Part shown: piece after piece, positions 1-18,531 of the stretch
How the letters are laid out: every line of letters starts with the position of its first letter
Numbering within the stretch: position 1 is the first letter of the stretch
NCBI GenBank assembly: GCA_013399115.1
Contig: VXAA01005272.1
Coordinates: forward strand, 9,507-73,506
DNA: 64,000 bases
Reading direction: 5' to 3'
DNA from: Anseranas semipalmata
Lineage: Eukaryota > Chordata > Aves > Anseriformes > Anseranatidae
Position numbers and translations under genes: made by a program
The notes under the pieces: model-generated
Seen by the model: the letters and a program-made list of their open reading frames with translations, nothing else
What the model was told of the DNA's origin: nothing
Database searches by the model: none

Positions 1-191
1 ATGTGTATTATATATGTTATATATATATTATATATATGTGTATTATATATATAATATATATATTATATATGTATTATATATATTATATATATTATATATA
101 TATGTGTATTATATATGTATTATATATGTTATATATATGTTATATATATTATATATATATATGTGTATTATATATATATAATATATATATG
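1..191. repeat. AT-rich (TATATG/TATATA) microsatellite
   Basis: Nearly pure alternating TA is interrupted by tgtatta and tatatg units and continues off the left window edge. The 143-residue plus-strand frame through it is Tyr/Ile low complexity and not a gene. Confidence 0.95.
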
Positions 192-1998
192 GTGAGGTGG
201 GTAGTGGGGGAGCTGCTGTGTCAGTGCCAAAACCTCTGCGTGGCTGCTGGTGATGGGACACACAGGCTGGAGGCATCTTATGGGGTGAGGAAGAGGTCCC
301 GGCCAGATCTGGGGGGCAGCGCGGGGCAAGCTTTGCCATTACAGGTGTTGGGGCTGAAGGCAGTCCTTGTGTGCAGGCAGGATGATGCCCAGCGCCGGAG
401 CTTTGATATATTTCTGAGTTGTTACATGCAGTGAGAGCTCCTTAACGAAGGTGAGGGGGTGGTGGGAGGGCTCCCCAATTAGCAAGCGAGCCACAGCCCT
501 CCTCATCAAGGTCTCAGCCTCAGGTGGAGCCCCAGAAGGTGTGAAAACACAAGACTTAGTTTATTTTTTGGCTCATTTTGTGTAGGGTGAGGGCTCTGCA
601 TTAGCAAGCCTCCTACGTGGGAGGTGGGCGAACTGTCAGCCCGGGGATTTATGGGGCTGTGGAGTTCTGTGATGTGTGTGGGTGCGTGAAAATATAGGAC
701 TTCTGGTTTTTTTTTGGGGGGGGCTGATTGCGTGTTCAAAGAGGGCTTTAATGCTTGTTGAGGAGAAACGGATGATGGAGGGCTCTGGATGAGCAAGCGA
801 GCTGCTGTCTTGGGCCACCACCCTCCCTCTAACTGGGGTGGCTGATGAGCTGAAGGAGAAGAGCTGGAGCAAAGGGGGGGCAAAGCATCGGCCTCGAGAT
901 GCTTGTGCACACCAGAGATGGGTGGAAAGCCAACGAGGCGAAGCTCTCCAGGAGATGGTCCACCACCAAGGCAGCGAGCCAAGCGCCCTGCTTGCCCAGG
1001 AGGGGGCCCCGAAGCTGGGGCAACCCCAGTGGCCAGCTCAGCCTCTCCTGCCGGGGAGGCAGGAGGAGGCAGGGGAGCCCCGGCCTCACCTTGGGGGGAA
1101 GTTGCCCAGCCAAGGCAGGAGGTTGGTCAGGCAGAGCGAGGGGCCCAGCTTCGGCCCTTCTGGGGCCCCAGGCTTGTTGGGAGCCTCAATGCCACCACCC
1201 TATGGGGACCAGGGGCCAGCACCCCCAGCTGGGATGAGTTGGGGGGTGGGACTGGGTGTAGGTGGCTGGAGGTGACGTTGCTAAAGGGTGAAGGCTTCCA
1301 CCCCACCCCAAAACCCATGACCCTGGTCTGTTCCCAGACACCCATCTCCTTCTCACCAAGGGGGCTTCTCCACCTCTGACCCCCAAAATCTAGGGCTGTG
1401 CCCATGTCACCCCCTGCCACCAACACTGCTGCCTCGCACTAGTACCCCAGGGACTGCACTGCCCCCTACTGGCCCCACACATCACCCAAAAATCCCACTG
1501 CTGAGCCTACAGCCCCCAGCCCTATGCCAACCTATTGCTTTCCCAACCATGTGCCACGGCTGGGGGCCCTCAGCACCCCCCTGTGCAGGGCCAGAGCTTG
1601 CTCCCCTTTTTCTAGGGGGGGGCTGAGGCCATGAGGATGTGGGGACAGCAGCCCCATAGCCTCTTTCCTTACCACCCCATAGACCCCCCAGGGAACCCCG
1701 TCTATGGGTCCCCACCTATAAGCATCCCTGCGCTGCTGGCGCCTTGCCCTGTTCTCCCCCCAAAGTGCCCTTGTCCCTGCACCCCCCCTGCTCTACGCAT
1801 CCCCCCCATGCTCTGCTCCCTCTATAACACACAGCAAAATGCATCTCTCACTTTAGGGACCCCCCCAAAACCCCACTGCTGTGCCAGCAGCCCTCCTTAG
1901 GGCACCTCTGCTTTTGGGGAGCCTCAGCATTGCCTCCTCCTATCACCAGGCAGCTGTGGGTGGCACCCCGCTTTGACCCTCGGGCACTTGAAGAACCC

Positions 1999-7632
<5,634 letters not shown>

Positions 7633-9989
7633 CTAGCTCCAGCCACTCGCTGGGGTTGTCATTTCTAGCTGGAAAAGGCTTTTTTGGGGGACTGGAGGAT
7701 TCATCTTTTCCCCACGCCCTGCAATGCCTTCAGGTTTATTCCCCCCCTATTGCGAGTTGCAAAGCTTTAGTACAAAAGAAAAGAGTTAAAAAGCAGGAGA
7801 AAGCAATGCAGGTTGGTGATGGGGATTTTCGGGGCTGGAACGGCTCAGATCAATACACTGGAGGCTGAGAAAAATAGCCCTTTCTGCAACAAAACTGGTG
7901 TCGGGCGCAGAAGGGCACTGACAAAGCCCCAGAGCAGCATCTCTTGGCTCCCCTGCCCAGCACTTTCCTCCCCGCTTGGAGAAACTCAACTTTCACTCCA
8001 GATTTTATCTTTTCCCCCTTTTTTATTGCACAGAGGAGGGAAAAAAAGCTGTCAGTAAAACCGTCTCCTTAGATTTATTCGCCGAGGCTGAGGCTTTTAT
8101 TACAAAGAAAATACACCCTCGCACGGACACGGGATAAAGAGCTGCGCGAAGAGTTATCGGAGCCGTAAATCTCCGTCCGTTGGGGGACGAGGGGAAGTTT
8201 TCAAGGACAGATCCCGTTCCCCCCGACTTTTATATACGCCCTGGGTTGGGTTTGGGGAGGTTCAGGCAAAGGAGGAGACAGCTCAGTGCTGCTGCTGCAT
8301 CTACAAGTGCCGTAGCTCCTGGTGTAAGGCCTGTGAGAGTTTTTTGGGGATTATTTTGGAGATATAAAACATCTCCCCCATAGAAAAAAAAAATAAAGGA
8401 AAGGGTTTAGCAAAAAGCTTTACGTTTTGGAAACAGCTGAAATAAAATTGCCAGCCCACCTGCAGCCCCAGTCCTGCAGCTGCTGCAAGATGCAGTAGTG
8501 GCGCGGTACGGGACCAGCCGGGATGCTACACTCCCTATGTTTAAATTCCATTTTTCTCTTTTTTTGTGCCGCTTCTGAGCGCGGTCACTGCCCTGGGAGG
8601 GATGCTCAGTGCTGCCGTTTGCTTTTAGCTCCTGGGTTTGCAAAATTCTTTTCGCCAAACCCGCTGTGGCAGCAGCGGTACCCCCGTGCCGTGAAGTTTG
8701 CAATCACCTCTTTGCAAGAGGGGTAGATTCCTCATCCCGCCAGCACAGCTGGACAGATGTGGGCAAAGGCAGAGGAGCCCAAGCGCTGCATGAAAGCACC
8801 CAGAGAGACCCAAGGAGGGAGGCAGAGGAGGCTGGAGGCATTGCTCCCCCCAGGAGCCCCCAGGCCCCCCGGAGAGGGAAGGCACCGCAGCCCGGCGGGT
8901 CCCGGGGGATTACAGGCAGCTAACAGGCTCCTCTGAAAAGGCGCACACAAAACAGCCTCTCTCCAGGGATTAGACCTACTTACAGCCTTTTATCTGCGCC
9001 CCAGGGTCAGGGTTTTTTTTTGAGAGGAGCTACACAGAAAGTTGCTGGCGAATCTACCGGGGGTTCGGCAGCAGCCCAGCTTCTTGCTGGGGGGGGGGAA
9101 AGGATGATAATTTGGAGGCTTTGGATGGCGATTGCTCCAAATTGCATGCCCCAGCACCGAGGTGCCCCCCGCAAGCATCACTGCAGAAGGAAAAGGGGTG
9201 CAGGGAAAGGAAAAGGCGCATTTACGGCACCGGAGCCAAGCTCAGCCTGAAGCTGTAGGCTGCCTGCTGCATTATTTATAAACCCCAGCGAAAATCTTAT
9301 TCCTGACAAAAACCCAGCGATTGCCACTGTGCAGGGAGACATTAACCTCCTGCTCCTTCCCGCTGGCGCGGATGCAGCCCCTCCTGCTTCCCCCCCTTTT
9401 GCTCTCACCTCTCCGGCGACCCAGCTGTTTGCTGCCCCCAAAACACGCCTGCACCATTAATATTGCTGGAGCCGCTCGTCGGGATGCTCGATAAGCAGCC
9501 GGGAGTGATGGATGGGGGACCGAGGGGACGGAGGCAGATGTTCTGGAGGACAAGGTGGGTTGCAAAAGGATGGGAGGTGCTGCTTGCGCCCTGGGCACCA
9601 CCGCAGCGTGGCAAGCTCTCACCCCTCGGTCCTGCCTTGCTTTTTGCTCAGAGCCACCCAAAACACCACCAAGGGGCAAAGAAACTGAGCGGTCGAGTTG
9701 TTTGCCCAAACCTGGACAGTTTGATCCCACCATGAGCACTGTGACCCATCTCCGTCCCCCCCATACACCCAAAAGAGAGCACAGATGCTGGTAGCCCCTC
9801 TAGCACCACTCAACCAGCCTGCACACCACACGCGTGCACGGATGCGCGCTGCACGTGCTGTGGAAGGAGGACGCGCAATTTTGGGAGGCGTAGGGGTGAT
9901 CCCCAAAGCCAGAGCTGTAATAGAGAGCCCAGACGTGGCTCTCAATACACTGCGCTGCTGCGTGCGACCTTCCCCCCCCGCCCGAGCTT

Positions 9990-10095
9990 GAGGAATTAAA
10001 CTAGTTACCCATGCTGACATTTAAATTATCATCTCCGGGCAGCGGAGACGACCCAGCCGGCGCGGAGATGAATGGCACGAGTCAGCCCGCTCTCA
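9990..10095. promoter_or_regulatory. Candidate non-coding element in intron 2
   Basis: An AT-rich island (ttaaactagttacccatgct, then atttaaattatcatctcc) abuts a GC-rich block inside otherwise GC/C-rich intron. It resembles conserved non-coding elements by composition only; conservation cannot be tested here. Confidence 0.25.
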
Positions 10096-10783
10096 GTTAC
10101 TGTCCCAAGATCTCTACATCAGCGCTGCGCTCGTATTTCAGAGCATTTCTCTGCAGCTGTAAAACCAGAGGCTCGTCCCGAAACAGGAGTGGGTTTGTAA
10201 ATCGGAGACGCGACCCGCCGTGAATTCGGTTCGGCTGGAAAATTTGGAGGCGGCGCTTCGCTTCTGCCACGGCACGAGGCGAGCCTGGAGATGCCTTGCA
10301 GGAGCAAGAGGTGCTGGTGGACCCCGAACCCGGCTCCTTGGGGCACAGCACCCCCAGATTTGCAGTCTTTGTGCCGGTGGCTTTCCCCGCAGCATCCAAG
10401 CGCCCCTCCATCACTGTCCCCTGGAGCCTTTGGTGACTTTATCGCTGTCACCGGGAGACGCCAGGGCAGGACTGTGACGTCTCCTTGCTCCTAATGGGCG
10501 GTGGCAGTGGAAGCCCCCGCGGGGACCGCGCGTTGTCACCATCGATCAGGCGGCACTGCGAGCACCTGGAAGGCATCAGCGGGGTTTGCCACTGCAGCTG
10601 CGGGGCGTTTGCAGGGCAGGATCTGGCCCGATGAGCCCCTCGGTGGAGAACGCTTTGCAATCCCTGCGCGCCCAAGCGGGGAGCTTACCAACAAGAGGTG
10701 TGTCCTTAAGGGTGGGGACAACGGCCCGTGGGTGGGATGGGGGACATGGGGTGCACGGCCCCTCGCCTGCAAATGCCATGCTA

Positions 10784-11100
10784 GTGGGTGCTATGGAGAT
10801 AGATGGGTGCTACAGGGAGCAATGCTTGTGCACCGTGGGTGCTACATAGAGCAATGTACGTGCACCGTGGGTGCTGTGGGGATTAATGTCCATGCACCAC
10901 AGGTGCTAAGGGGAGCAATGCCCATACACCGCGGGTGCAACAGGAGAGCAGCATTTGTGCACCACGGGTGCTATGGCGAGCAATGCCTGTCCATGATGGG
11001 TGCTATGAGGAGCAATGCCCATGCACGATGGGTGCTACAGAGAGCAATGCACCCGTGCACCACGGGTGCTATGGAGAGCAATGCCTGCGCACAGGCACTA
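10784..11100. repeat. 32-bp minisatellite, about nine copies
   Basis: The word gggtgct (or a one-base variant) recurs at 10805, 10837, 10869, 10901, 10933, 10966, 10998, 11030 and 11064, giving spacings of 32, 32, 32, 32, 33, 32, 32 and 34. Each unit reads roughly gggtgctayrgrgagcaatg followed by a ccatgcacca-like tail. A truncated copy starts at about 10786. Confidence 0.95.
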
Positions 11101-12134
11101 CAGCGCCAATCCCTGGCTCTCAGTTATCCTCCTTGCTAATTAGCCTGAGCACCAAACTAATGAAGTGAGGGAGAGCCACTGGCACCAGACCCGAGGGCTC
11201 CCCGCTGTCCCCAGCGCTGGGTGCCGCATGTCCCCAGGACAAACACCGTGTCCCCAGCCAGGACCCGCGCTGCTCCGCGTGCCAAAATCCTGCCCAAACC
11301 CTTGCTGCAATTGCCACCTCCTGATCCGAGCCCCCGGCTGCGTGCACAGGCTCGCCTGCTTCCCCAGCGCCGACAGCTGCCCGTGCAGAGCCAGCACAGA
11401 CCCGGAGGACTTTCCTCCCTCTCCTTTTTCTGTGTGTGTGTGTTTAAGAGCTCTGCACTGCTGCAAAAAGTAATTTTCTCCCTCCCCATCACTTGCTGCG
11501 GCGTGGCAGTGACCATACTAATCAGGTCTTGAGCGCGACCCCCGAGACGGCTGCGATCGGAGCCAGCTAACAGCTTGACAGCTCTGTGTCTTCCCGCACT
11601 CATTACAAGCTCGTTTGCAAGGATGCCACCACCCTCGTCTCCTGCAAGGGTTTTGGGCACTCGCCTAACGTGCAAGACAGCAGCCAGGGGTTCAAACCCA
11701 TGTTTGCACACGTTCGCAGGCAACTCACATCCTCTGGAGATGAATTCGCTGCGGAGGACGCGGGGGGGGGTTGGATATTAATTAACACCTCTGCAGACAG
11801 CACATGGTCCTGTTTTTCCATGGAGAAGCCACCTGGGACCATGATCCTTCCCCTGCACGACGTGTCCTTTGCTCGTCCCAGGTGCCACAGTCCGTACGGT
11901 CTCCTCGAGCCTTCTGCATTTCAGGTGACCTGGAGCGGCAGCTCGTGGCGAGGGACAAAACCCTCGTCCCCTGCCGCCACCCCCTGCTCACTGCCCCCAG
12001 CCACCGGGACAGAGCTGCTGGAGAGGGGTCTGGGGCACGCGGGGTCTCTTTGTGGTGCGGTGCTTCTTGGGGGGGGGTAAACCTGCATTTTTTGGTAGAA
12101 AGCCCCTTTACACCACACAGCCTTCAGCCTCGGT

Positions 12135-12270
12135 GTGCACGCACCCCATGGGCTATGCACGCACCCCATGGGCTATGCACGCACCCCATAGGCCACACAC
12201 ACACCCTATAGATTATGCACAAAGACGATGGGTTATGTACGCACCCCACAAGTTATGCACGCACCCCAGT
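12135..12270. repeat. 20-bp minisatellite, seven copies in exact register
   Basis: Units start at 12137, 12157, 12177, 12197, 12217, 12237 and 12257, all exactly 20 bp apart. The consensus is gcacgcaccccatgggctat. Copies 1-3 are near-identical, copies 4 and 5 are diverged, and copies 6 and 7 return to the consensus. Confidence 0.94.
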
Positions 12271-14242
12271 GCTGCCATTGAGTTTGCCACCGCGCTCCCC
12301 CTTTTACCTCTCCCCCCCTGCACCTCTGGAGAAGCTTTGCAACCTAAAGTCAACGAGCTCTCTCCGCTTCCTATAAAATCAAACAAGGCAAACAGGAGCC
12401 CCGGCGTGTCTCCGCACTGCCCCGCTTGACTGCTCCAGCGCCCTGCACAAAAGCACCGTCAGGATGATTTACAAACGGCATAGATGTAACTCCGCAGCCC
12501 CAGCATCTACCCCCCAGCCCGCCCACGACCGTCCGTCACCCTCCTGCCCGGGGACACAGCGATGGGGGTTTTGGCAGCTGCAAAAGTCTGTGAGTGAGAC
12601 AAAACCGGGGGGAGAACGGGGAAAAAGCCTCAAACTCAGGAGGGAGATGAGCTGCTGCTGTGCAAAGCGGTGGTGCAGCTGGCAGCCACGATGCCCAGAG
12701 CGTCCCCAAAACACCCAGGGCTGTCACCCCTATGTTGTGATGCCCATTGAGGCTCTGGCTATGGGACAGGGAGAGGTGATGTGCGCTGGCATCACGCCTT
12801 TTAGCACAAGAAACACAAATTTGGTAAATTCCAAGATGCTTCCGTGCAAAAACAAAAAACAACTTTCTGAATGCAGTAAGCACCCTGGGAAAGGAAAAAA
12901 AAAAGGCAAGGGAGCAAAAAAACCTAGAAGAAAGGGGGATTTGCAGAGATAAAAATAAAAGCTGGGTTATTTTTTCTCCTCCCACTCTCTCCATGGCTTC
13001 CCCAGCACAATTTGCTCGGCCGCTCCGGCACGTCATCCCCTCGCCAAGGGCTCGAGCGTGCCTCCGCGCAGGGGGATTAGGCAAATCCAGCCCCAGCTCG
13101 CGAGAAAGTGGGTTAATCCAATATTACCGAGTGGAAAAGGGAAGCAAAAACGCGGTGGAGATGGCACCGTGCAAAAAAGCCTCTTCCTCCCCAAAATGAG
13201 GGGGAGATGAAGCCCCAGAGCAAGTTGCATTTTGGGGGTTGGGACAGTTTTTGCTCTGTAAGTCGATATTTTTCCACTATTCCCCCCAAACACCTAAACA
13301 CGTGTATTTATAGCAAACGGCGGCCAGGACGCGATGGAAACGCGCACACCGTGCGCCAGCGACTGAACATACATCAGTGCAGAGAGCACCGCTCCCTATT
13401 TATAAACCTCGCCGGCTGTGAAGAAGAGCTTCAAGGCACGCAAGCTCGTCATTCGGGGAGCAGCAACAACACGGCAGGAACAAGAAAAAACATCCTACGG
13501 CGAAGGACGGCCCTTTCATCTGACGCCACCAGCCCCATTAGCTGCTGCTTTGCCTCCTCTGCGAGCAAACCAAAGAGCTGAGTCTTCACCTCCTGCAAAA
13601 CTTCTGGCTTTTCTCTGCTCAACCCACTTTTTTTTTACTTTTTTTCCTCGCTGTTGGTTGGTATCTTGAAATTCCCCTGGGGGAAGCCAAAAATATTGCT
13701 CTGGACCTTTGTAGCTGAGGCTTGCTGCAGGCTTGGTGCAGATGGGGGTGATGCTGATGCAGGGGGAAGCTACAGCCTCCAAATTCCTCCTCCCCACATA
13801 AAACCAGATGCTACAGACCCGCAGATCAGCATCGCCCATGATTTAGGGACAGCAGAGATGGGAAGGGGAAAGGTTTTTGGGGAGGCTCAGCACGGAAAAG
13901 CCCAGCGCTGCTCCCCGAGCACCGAACCCCCTCAGTTTTGCACCATTTCCCAGCACGAAAACCGCCCCCAATGTTGCAGAATTTCCCCCTCAGCGTGAAA
14001 ATCCTCTTTGCTCAGCGGGGCTGATCCAATTCCCAGCTCCGAAACCCGGCCGCAGCCCCACGCCCCGTGCACCGAACCGAGCCAGCCAACGCCGAGCCCA
14101 ACCGGGAATCACAACAAAAAGCCTCGGGATGATTGCAAAGCCATTTTCCACCTCTCCTCCCGGCTTTTCAGAGCCCAGCCGCCCGCCTCGCTGGCTTTTG
14201 TGCAAGGACAGCGGGGCGGCAGCAGAATCGATATTCCCATCA

Positions 14243-14608
<366 letters not shown>

Positions 14609-16394
14609 TTACCAGCTTACGGCACCAAAATGCAAGGAACGAGCCTTTTGCCACTTTTCTCCCCAGCTTTGCAAATCTGCCCAACCTGACCACATTTGCC
14701 CAGAGCCAGCCTGCACCTGGAGGCTGGCGCTGACCCGTGCACCAAGCCCTGACCCCGTGCAAGCCCGGAGCATGGCTTGCTTGCCCAGATGGCTCCGTCC
14801 GCCTGCCTTCTCCCCATTTCCTTTCCCCATCTCACTTCTTCCCCTCCATTTGCCGCAAACCTATTGCGGGAGCACGGAGCAGCCGGGGTCAGGACGGCAG
14901 GTGACTGCATTTCATTTTGCTTTTCCTGTATTTCCTCCAGCCGCTGCAAGATGCCGTATTGACAGCCCTGCGGATCCGAGCCTTTCTTTAGCATCGTTTG
15001 GCACCGTCTCCAAGCAGGGCACCCCAAAACCACCTGTAACCCACCGCAAAAATCCATTTCTTTTTTTTTTAACAGCCGCTGCATCAGGTGGGAAGGCAAC
15101 ACGGGATTGCAAATAGCCCGAGCGCTGCAGGATGCGGTGCAGGAACCGAGACTCCTTTGCAGAGGATGCCTGAACCAGGGAGAGGTGATTTTATCATCCC
15201 ACCGCGCCGGCCAGCGCCTCGAGGCTTGTGCCATTTGCAAAACAAGTTGCGGGTGTTTTGGCACTAAATCTCGCTGCGGGAACACGCAGCACGCACGCGA
15301 GGCCCGGCACACTGAGCGCGGGGCTGTAAAACCCCGAAGCCCTCTTTGTGCTTCTCTTCCAGCCCCCTTGACCTGCAAACGCGGTGCTGGAGCCCGGCTT
15401 GCTGCTGCAACCAGCTGCTGGCAAGGAAATTTGGAAGAAATGCGGGCTTTCTGGCGGCGGTGGAGGTTGCTTGGAGCACGCACAGTGGGTGCGTGGGAGA
15501 TGAGGGCTGCATCAGGGGCTGTTTTCAGCCCCAAAATGGTGCATAGCAAGGCATGCTTTTGTAACTTCTCACAAAACAGGGAGGAGAAGCATCCCTGCAG
15601 ATGCACTTGGCCATCGACCGACAATTTGGGCTACACAGGTGGCAACCCCAGGGCGAGCTGCCCCCCACCAGCAAAAGCAAGGCTCGCTTTTAATCCTGCA
15701 CCTTTGCAACCACCGCCTGAGGCCTCCCTCCTTGCTGACCACAACCCAAATTGCTGCAGAAAGCTGCAATCATTTGGGACCAGCTCTCACTATGATCCAG
15801 ACCCGCTCTTCGCCTGGCCGGGGTTTATTTTAGCAGGCGAAAGCGGGGATTAATTCCCTTGTGCTGCGGTGGCTGCCAGTGCAGCACCCGCCCCTGTTGA
15901 ATTACGTGCACCACATCCATCGCAAGAGACAGCCGCGGATGGCAGAGACGGGAGAGGAGGAGGAGGAGGAGGGATGCGGAGGGGTCACGCGAGGTCTCCG
16001 TAGGCGCATCCCCGTCTTCCACGCTTCACTTTGACATTTGCAAAAAGAGCAACAGGCACGAAAGCAGCGTGGGGAGCGGGGGCAAGGCAGAGAGCATCCT
16101 CCCCACGCAGCGCCAAAATGAAACCGGGGACGCACCCACGCCTCGGCTAACGCTCCGCGCCTGGAAAAGCTCTGCCTGTTTCCAACAAACGTGGGGAGCC
16201 TCCGGGCGAGAGCGCAGCCCCCTCCTGCCCCCCGCGCGGATCAACCAGGCGATTAAATAAAGCCGGCGGCAGCAGCGTGAGTGACAGGTGACAGAGTTAA
16301 GGCTGCATTTTCCCCAGCGCCTGCGAGTTATTAAAATCCAGGAGCCCCGGCTTGGCTCCGGTGCTTGAAGGCGGCCCCCGTGGCTTTGCTCTGC

Positions 16395-16465
16395 TTGTTT
16401 TTTTCAATGGGTAAACTGAGGCACAGGGGCGAAAATACATTGCGGGGTGGCAGAGCCAAAAGCAG
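16395..16465 (-). mobile_element. MIR-like SINE remnant (antisense)
   Basis: The core tcaatgggtaaactgaggca followed by caggggcg, and a few bases later ggtggcagagcc, matches the antisense form of the MIR segment 'gcctcagtttaccca...'. It is short and diverged; the assignment is from memory of the family consensus. Confidence 0.55.
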
Positions 16466-18214
16466 CTGCTTTGCACCGGCTGCAGCCCTGCTCCTGTGCG
16501 TGGTGGTGCAAAGCCCCATCCAAATCCCCACCCTGGGGTCAGCTCTGCTCCCCCCGCAGCAGATGCCCAGTTCAGAGCGAAATCCCAGCAGAAGGAAGAT
16601 GGTGAAAAGAAGGAGGGAAAGAGCACGGGTGCGAGGGAGGCGAGCAAGGAGAAGCAGATGTTCAGTCCCCAGAGGAGCCAGCCCCCCAAATGCTAAGTAT
16701 GTGTGTAGAGGGGGAAGAGCAGGGAAAACAGAGCCAGGCGCTGCAAAAAATAAAGCAGAAATCCAGATGGACCCATCCAAAACCTGCTGGTTTGATGCAC
16801 TTGACGCGTGTCCCCGCAGAAATCTCCTACGCGGTGTCCCGGCCCCTTCTTGGCGAGACACCGGTGCTGCGATGCTGATGCCAGCTTTCATTTCGGCTTG
16901 CTCGCCTCCCCTCTCCCCGTACCTGTTGCTGGCAGGAAAAAACCTACCGAGATGGGTTTTTGCCATCCTGGCATATCCCGGTCTGCTGCTAATTGGGTTT
17001 CTTAACAGTGATGCTTATGAATCTCGGCGCTCGTCCCCCCTTCCCTTTGCTTTCCAAGAGTGGAGGACTGCGAAGCGTCACCATCCGCACACCCCGTAAC
17101 GCGTTTTTGACTCGAGGATTGTGGCATTTGCAAAAGTGGGGGTAAAAAGTCGCAGAATAAAGCCGTGTGCTTGGCAGCGGGTGCTTGGCAGCCGGGGGGA
17201 AAAGGATTTCGGGGACGGCGCTCCCCAGCAATGCCGTAGCAAGAAACTCCAAGTGATAACCGAGCGTTCTAAGATGTCACAGCCCATGCTTCATCAGAGC
17301 TCAGAAATGCTGGAAAAAGGTTTTTTGCAGCCTAAACCCTGGCTCTTTGCTTGTTTTCCCACGCTCAGGCCAACTATTAGCTGGCTGGATTCTGCTCTGC
17401 ATTTTCACTCCCCAAAATGCGATTACGGCAGGAGACGCTCTCGTCGGGCTGCAATGAGAGCAGGCGCCATCCCGGCTCCAGCAGCGGGATTTCCCCCCAG
17501 CCCCTGCTCAAATGCAGCTTTAAGTAAAGGAAATCGGATCTTCTTCTTCCAGGTCTCTGGGGGAGCCCCAGTAGTGGGGGGCCAGGAGGGCCCCGGGGCA
17601 GCAGCCAGCTGGCTGGGCTCAGAGGGGCTCCCTCAGCCTCAAAGCACGGGATTTCACACTGAATTTGCAATGTACAAAATACTCTTCCTATCTGGGAAGT
17701 TCATTCTTCAGCTGGAAGAGCAGGGAGAGGAAGGGGAGCAGGGAAAAAACAAACAAGAAACAAATGGGATAAAGCAAAAGTATGGTCTGCACTTCCTTTT
17801 TGGTCCAAAATTTGCCTTTTTGTTCCTGAAAAAGGAAGGATTGCACACTTTCCACACCCTTAACGCTGCCAGGCTTCAATGCAAAACCCCACCTGCGTCT
17901 CTCCCTTCTCTCCCCAAAAGCAGAGGCCGAACCCACCCCACGCGGAACCGGTGCAGAAAGCCCCGGGTTGGTCCCCATTTGGGATTTTTTTTATTTGCAT
18001 GGGAGAAGAAAACAGCGGCACCGGGTAGTGCCGAATTTGACGGCCTTTAGAAACCATTGGAAACGGGGCTGAGCACCAGACCTGCGCGCGGACGGGAGCC
18101 CAGCCCCACGCCTCCATCAGCCCCCGCGCCACCGGCCTCTGCCACAGCCTAAAAGCAGCTCCCAGTCCCGAGGCTCCTCTCCTTCCCCTTTGCTCTTTTT
18201 AAATAAGACATGTT

Positions 18215-18300
18215 TCAGAGCCAACGATGTGCCGTGCCACCCTCTGATTAGATTCTGACCTATGGAAATGCAGCCCTCTGATTAGATCGCATCCCCGGGG
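18215..18300. promoter_or_regulatory. Duplicated CCCTCTGATTAGAT element
   Basis: The 14-base word ccctctgattagat occurs at 18240-18253 and again at 18274-18287, 34 bp apart. It contains a GATTA/TAATC core typical of bicoid-class homeodomain sites, and tatggaaatgcag lies between the copies. A regulatory role is inference. Confidence 0.35.
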
Positions 18301-18530
18301 GGAAAAAAAAAAAAAAAAAGGAGTATTTTTGATAGGGAGCGGTGGGAATTCTTGCGACATCCAGTTAAAAAAAAAAAAAAGGGAGGGGGAAGGCAGAGAT
18401 AAGTGAAATGTCCTTTTAAATCAGGAGTGACACATTAATAAAAGCAGCACATTGTAACATGCTCGGCGCTTTCAATTACAGAATGGCTGCGAGGGAGGAG
18501 GCAGCGTTCCCCCGGCCGCGCAGACGCAGG

Positions 18531-18531
18531 N
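18531..18531. other. Ambiguous base (N)
   Basis: A single n follows cagacgcagg in a CpG-rich stretch; an assembly ambiguity that affects overlapping frames. Confidence 0.99.

Noticed and set aside
10784..11100. Regular array considered as a CRISPR-like repeat
   Set aside because: Units are directly adjacent without unique spacers, and the context is a vertebrate intron.
14617..15624. Minus-strand ORF of 335 residues
   Set aside because: Ala/Arg/Cys-rich composition, no recognised domain, no splice logic linking it to IGSF21; long chance frames are expected in GC-rich DNA.
17121..18050. Plus-strand ORF of 309 residues
   Set aside because: No family resemblance and amino-acid use looks random; no promoter or splice context.
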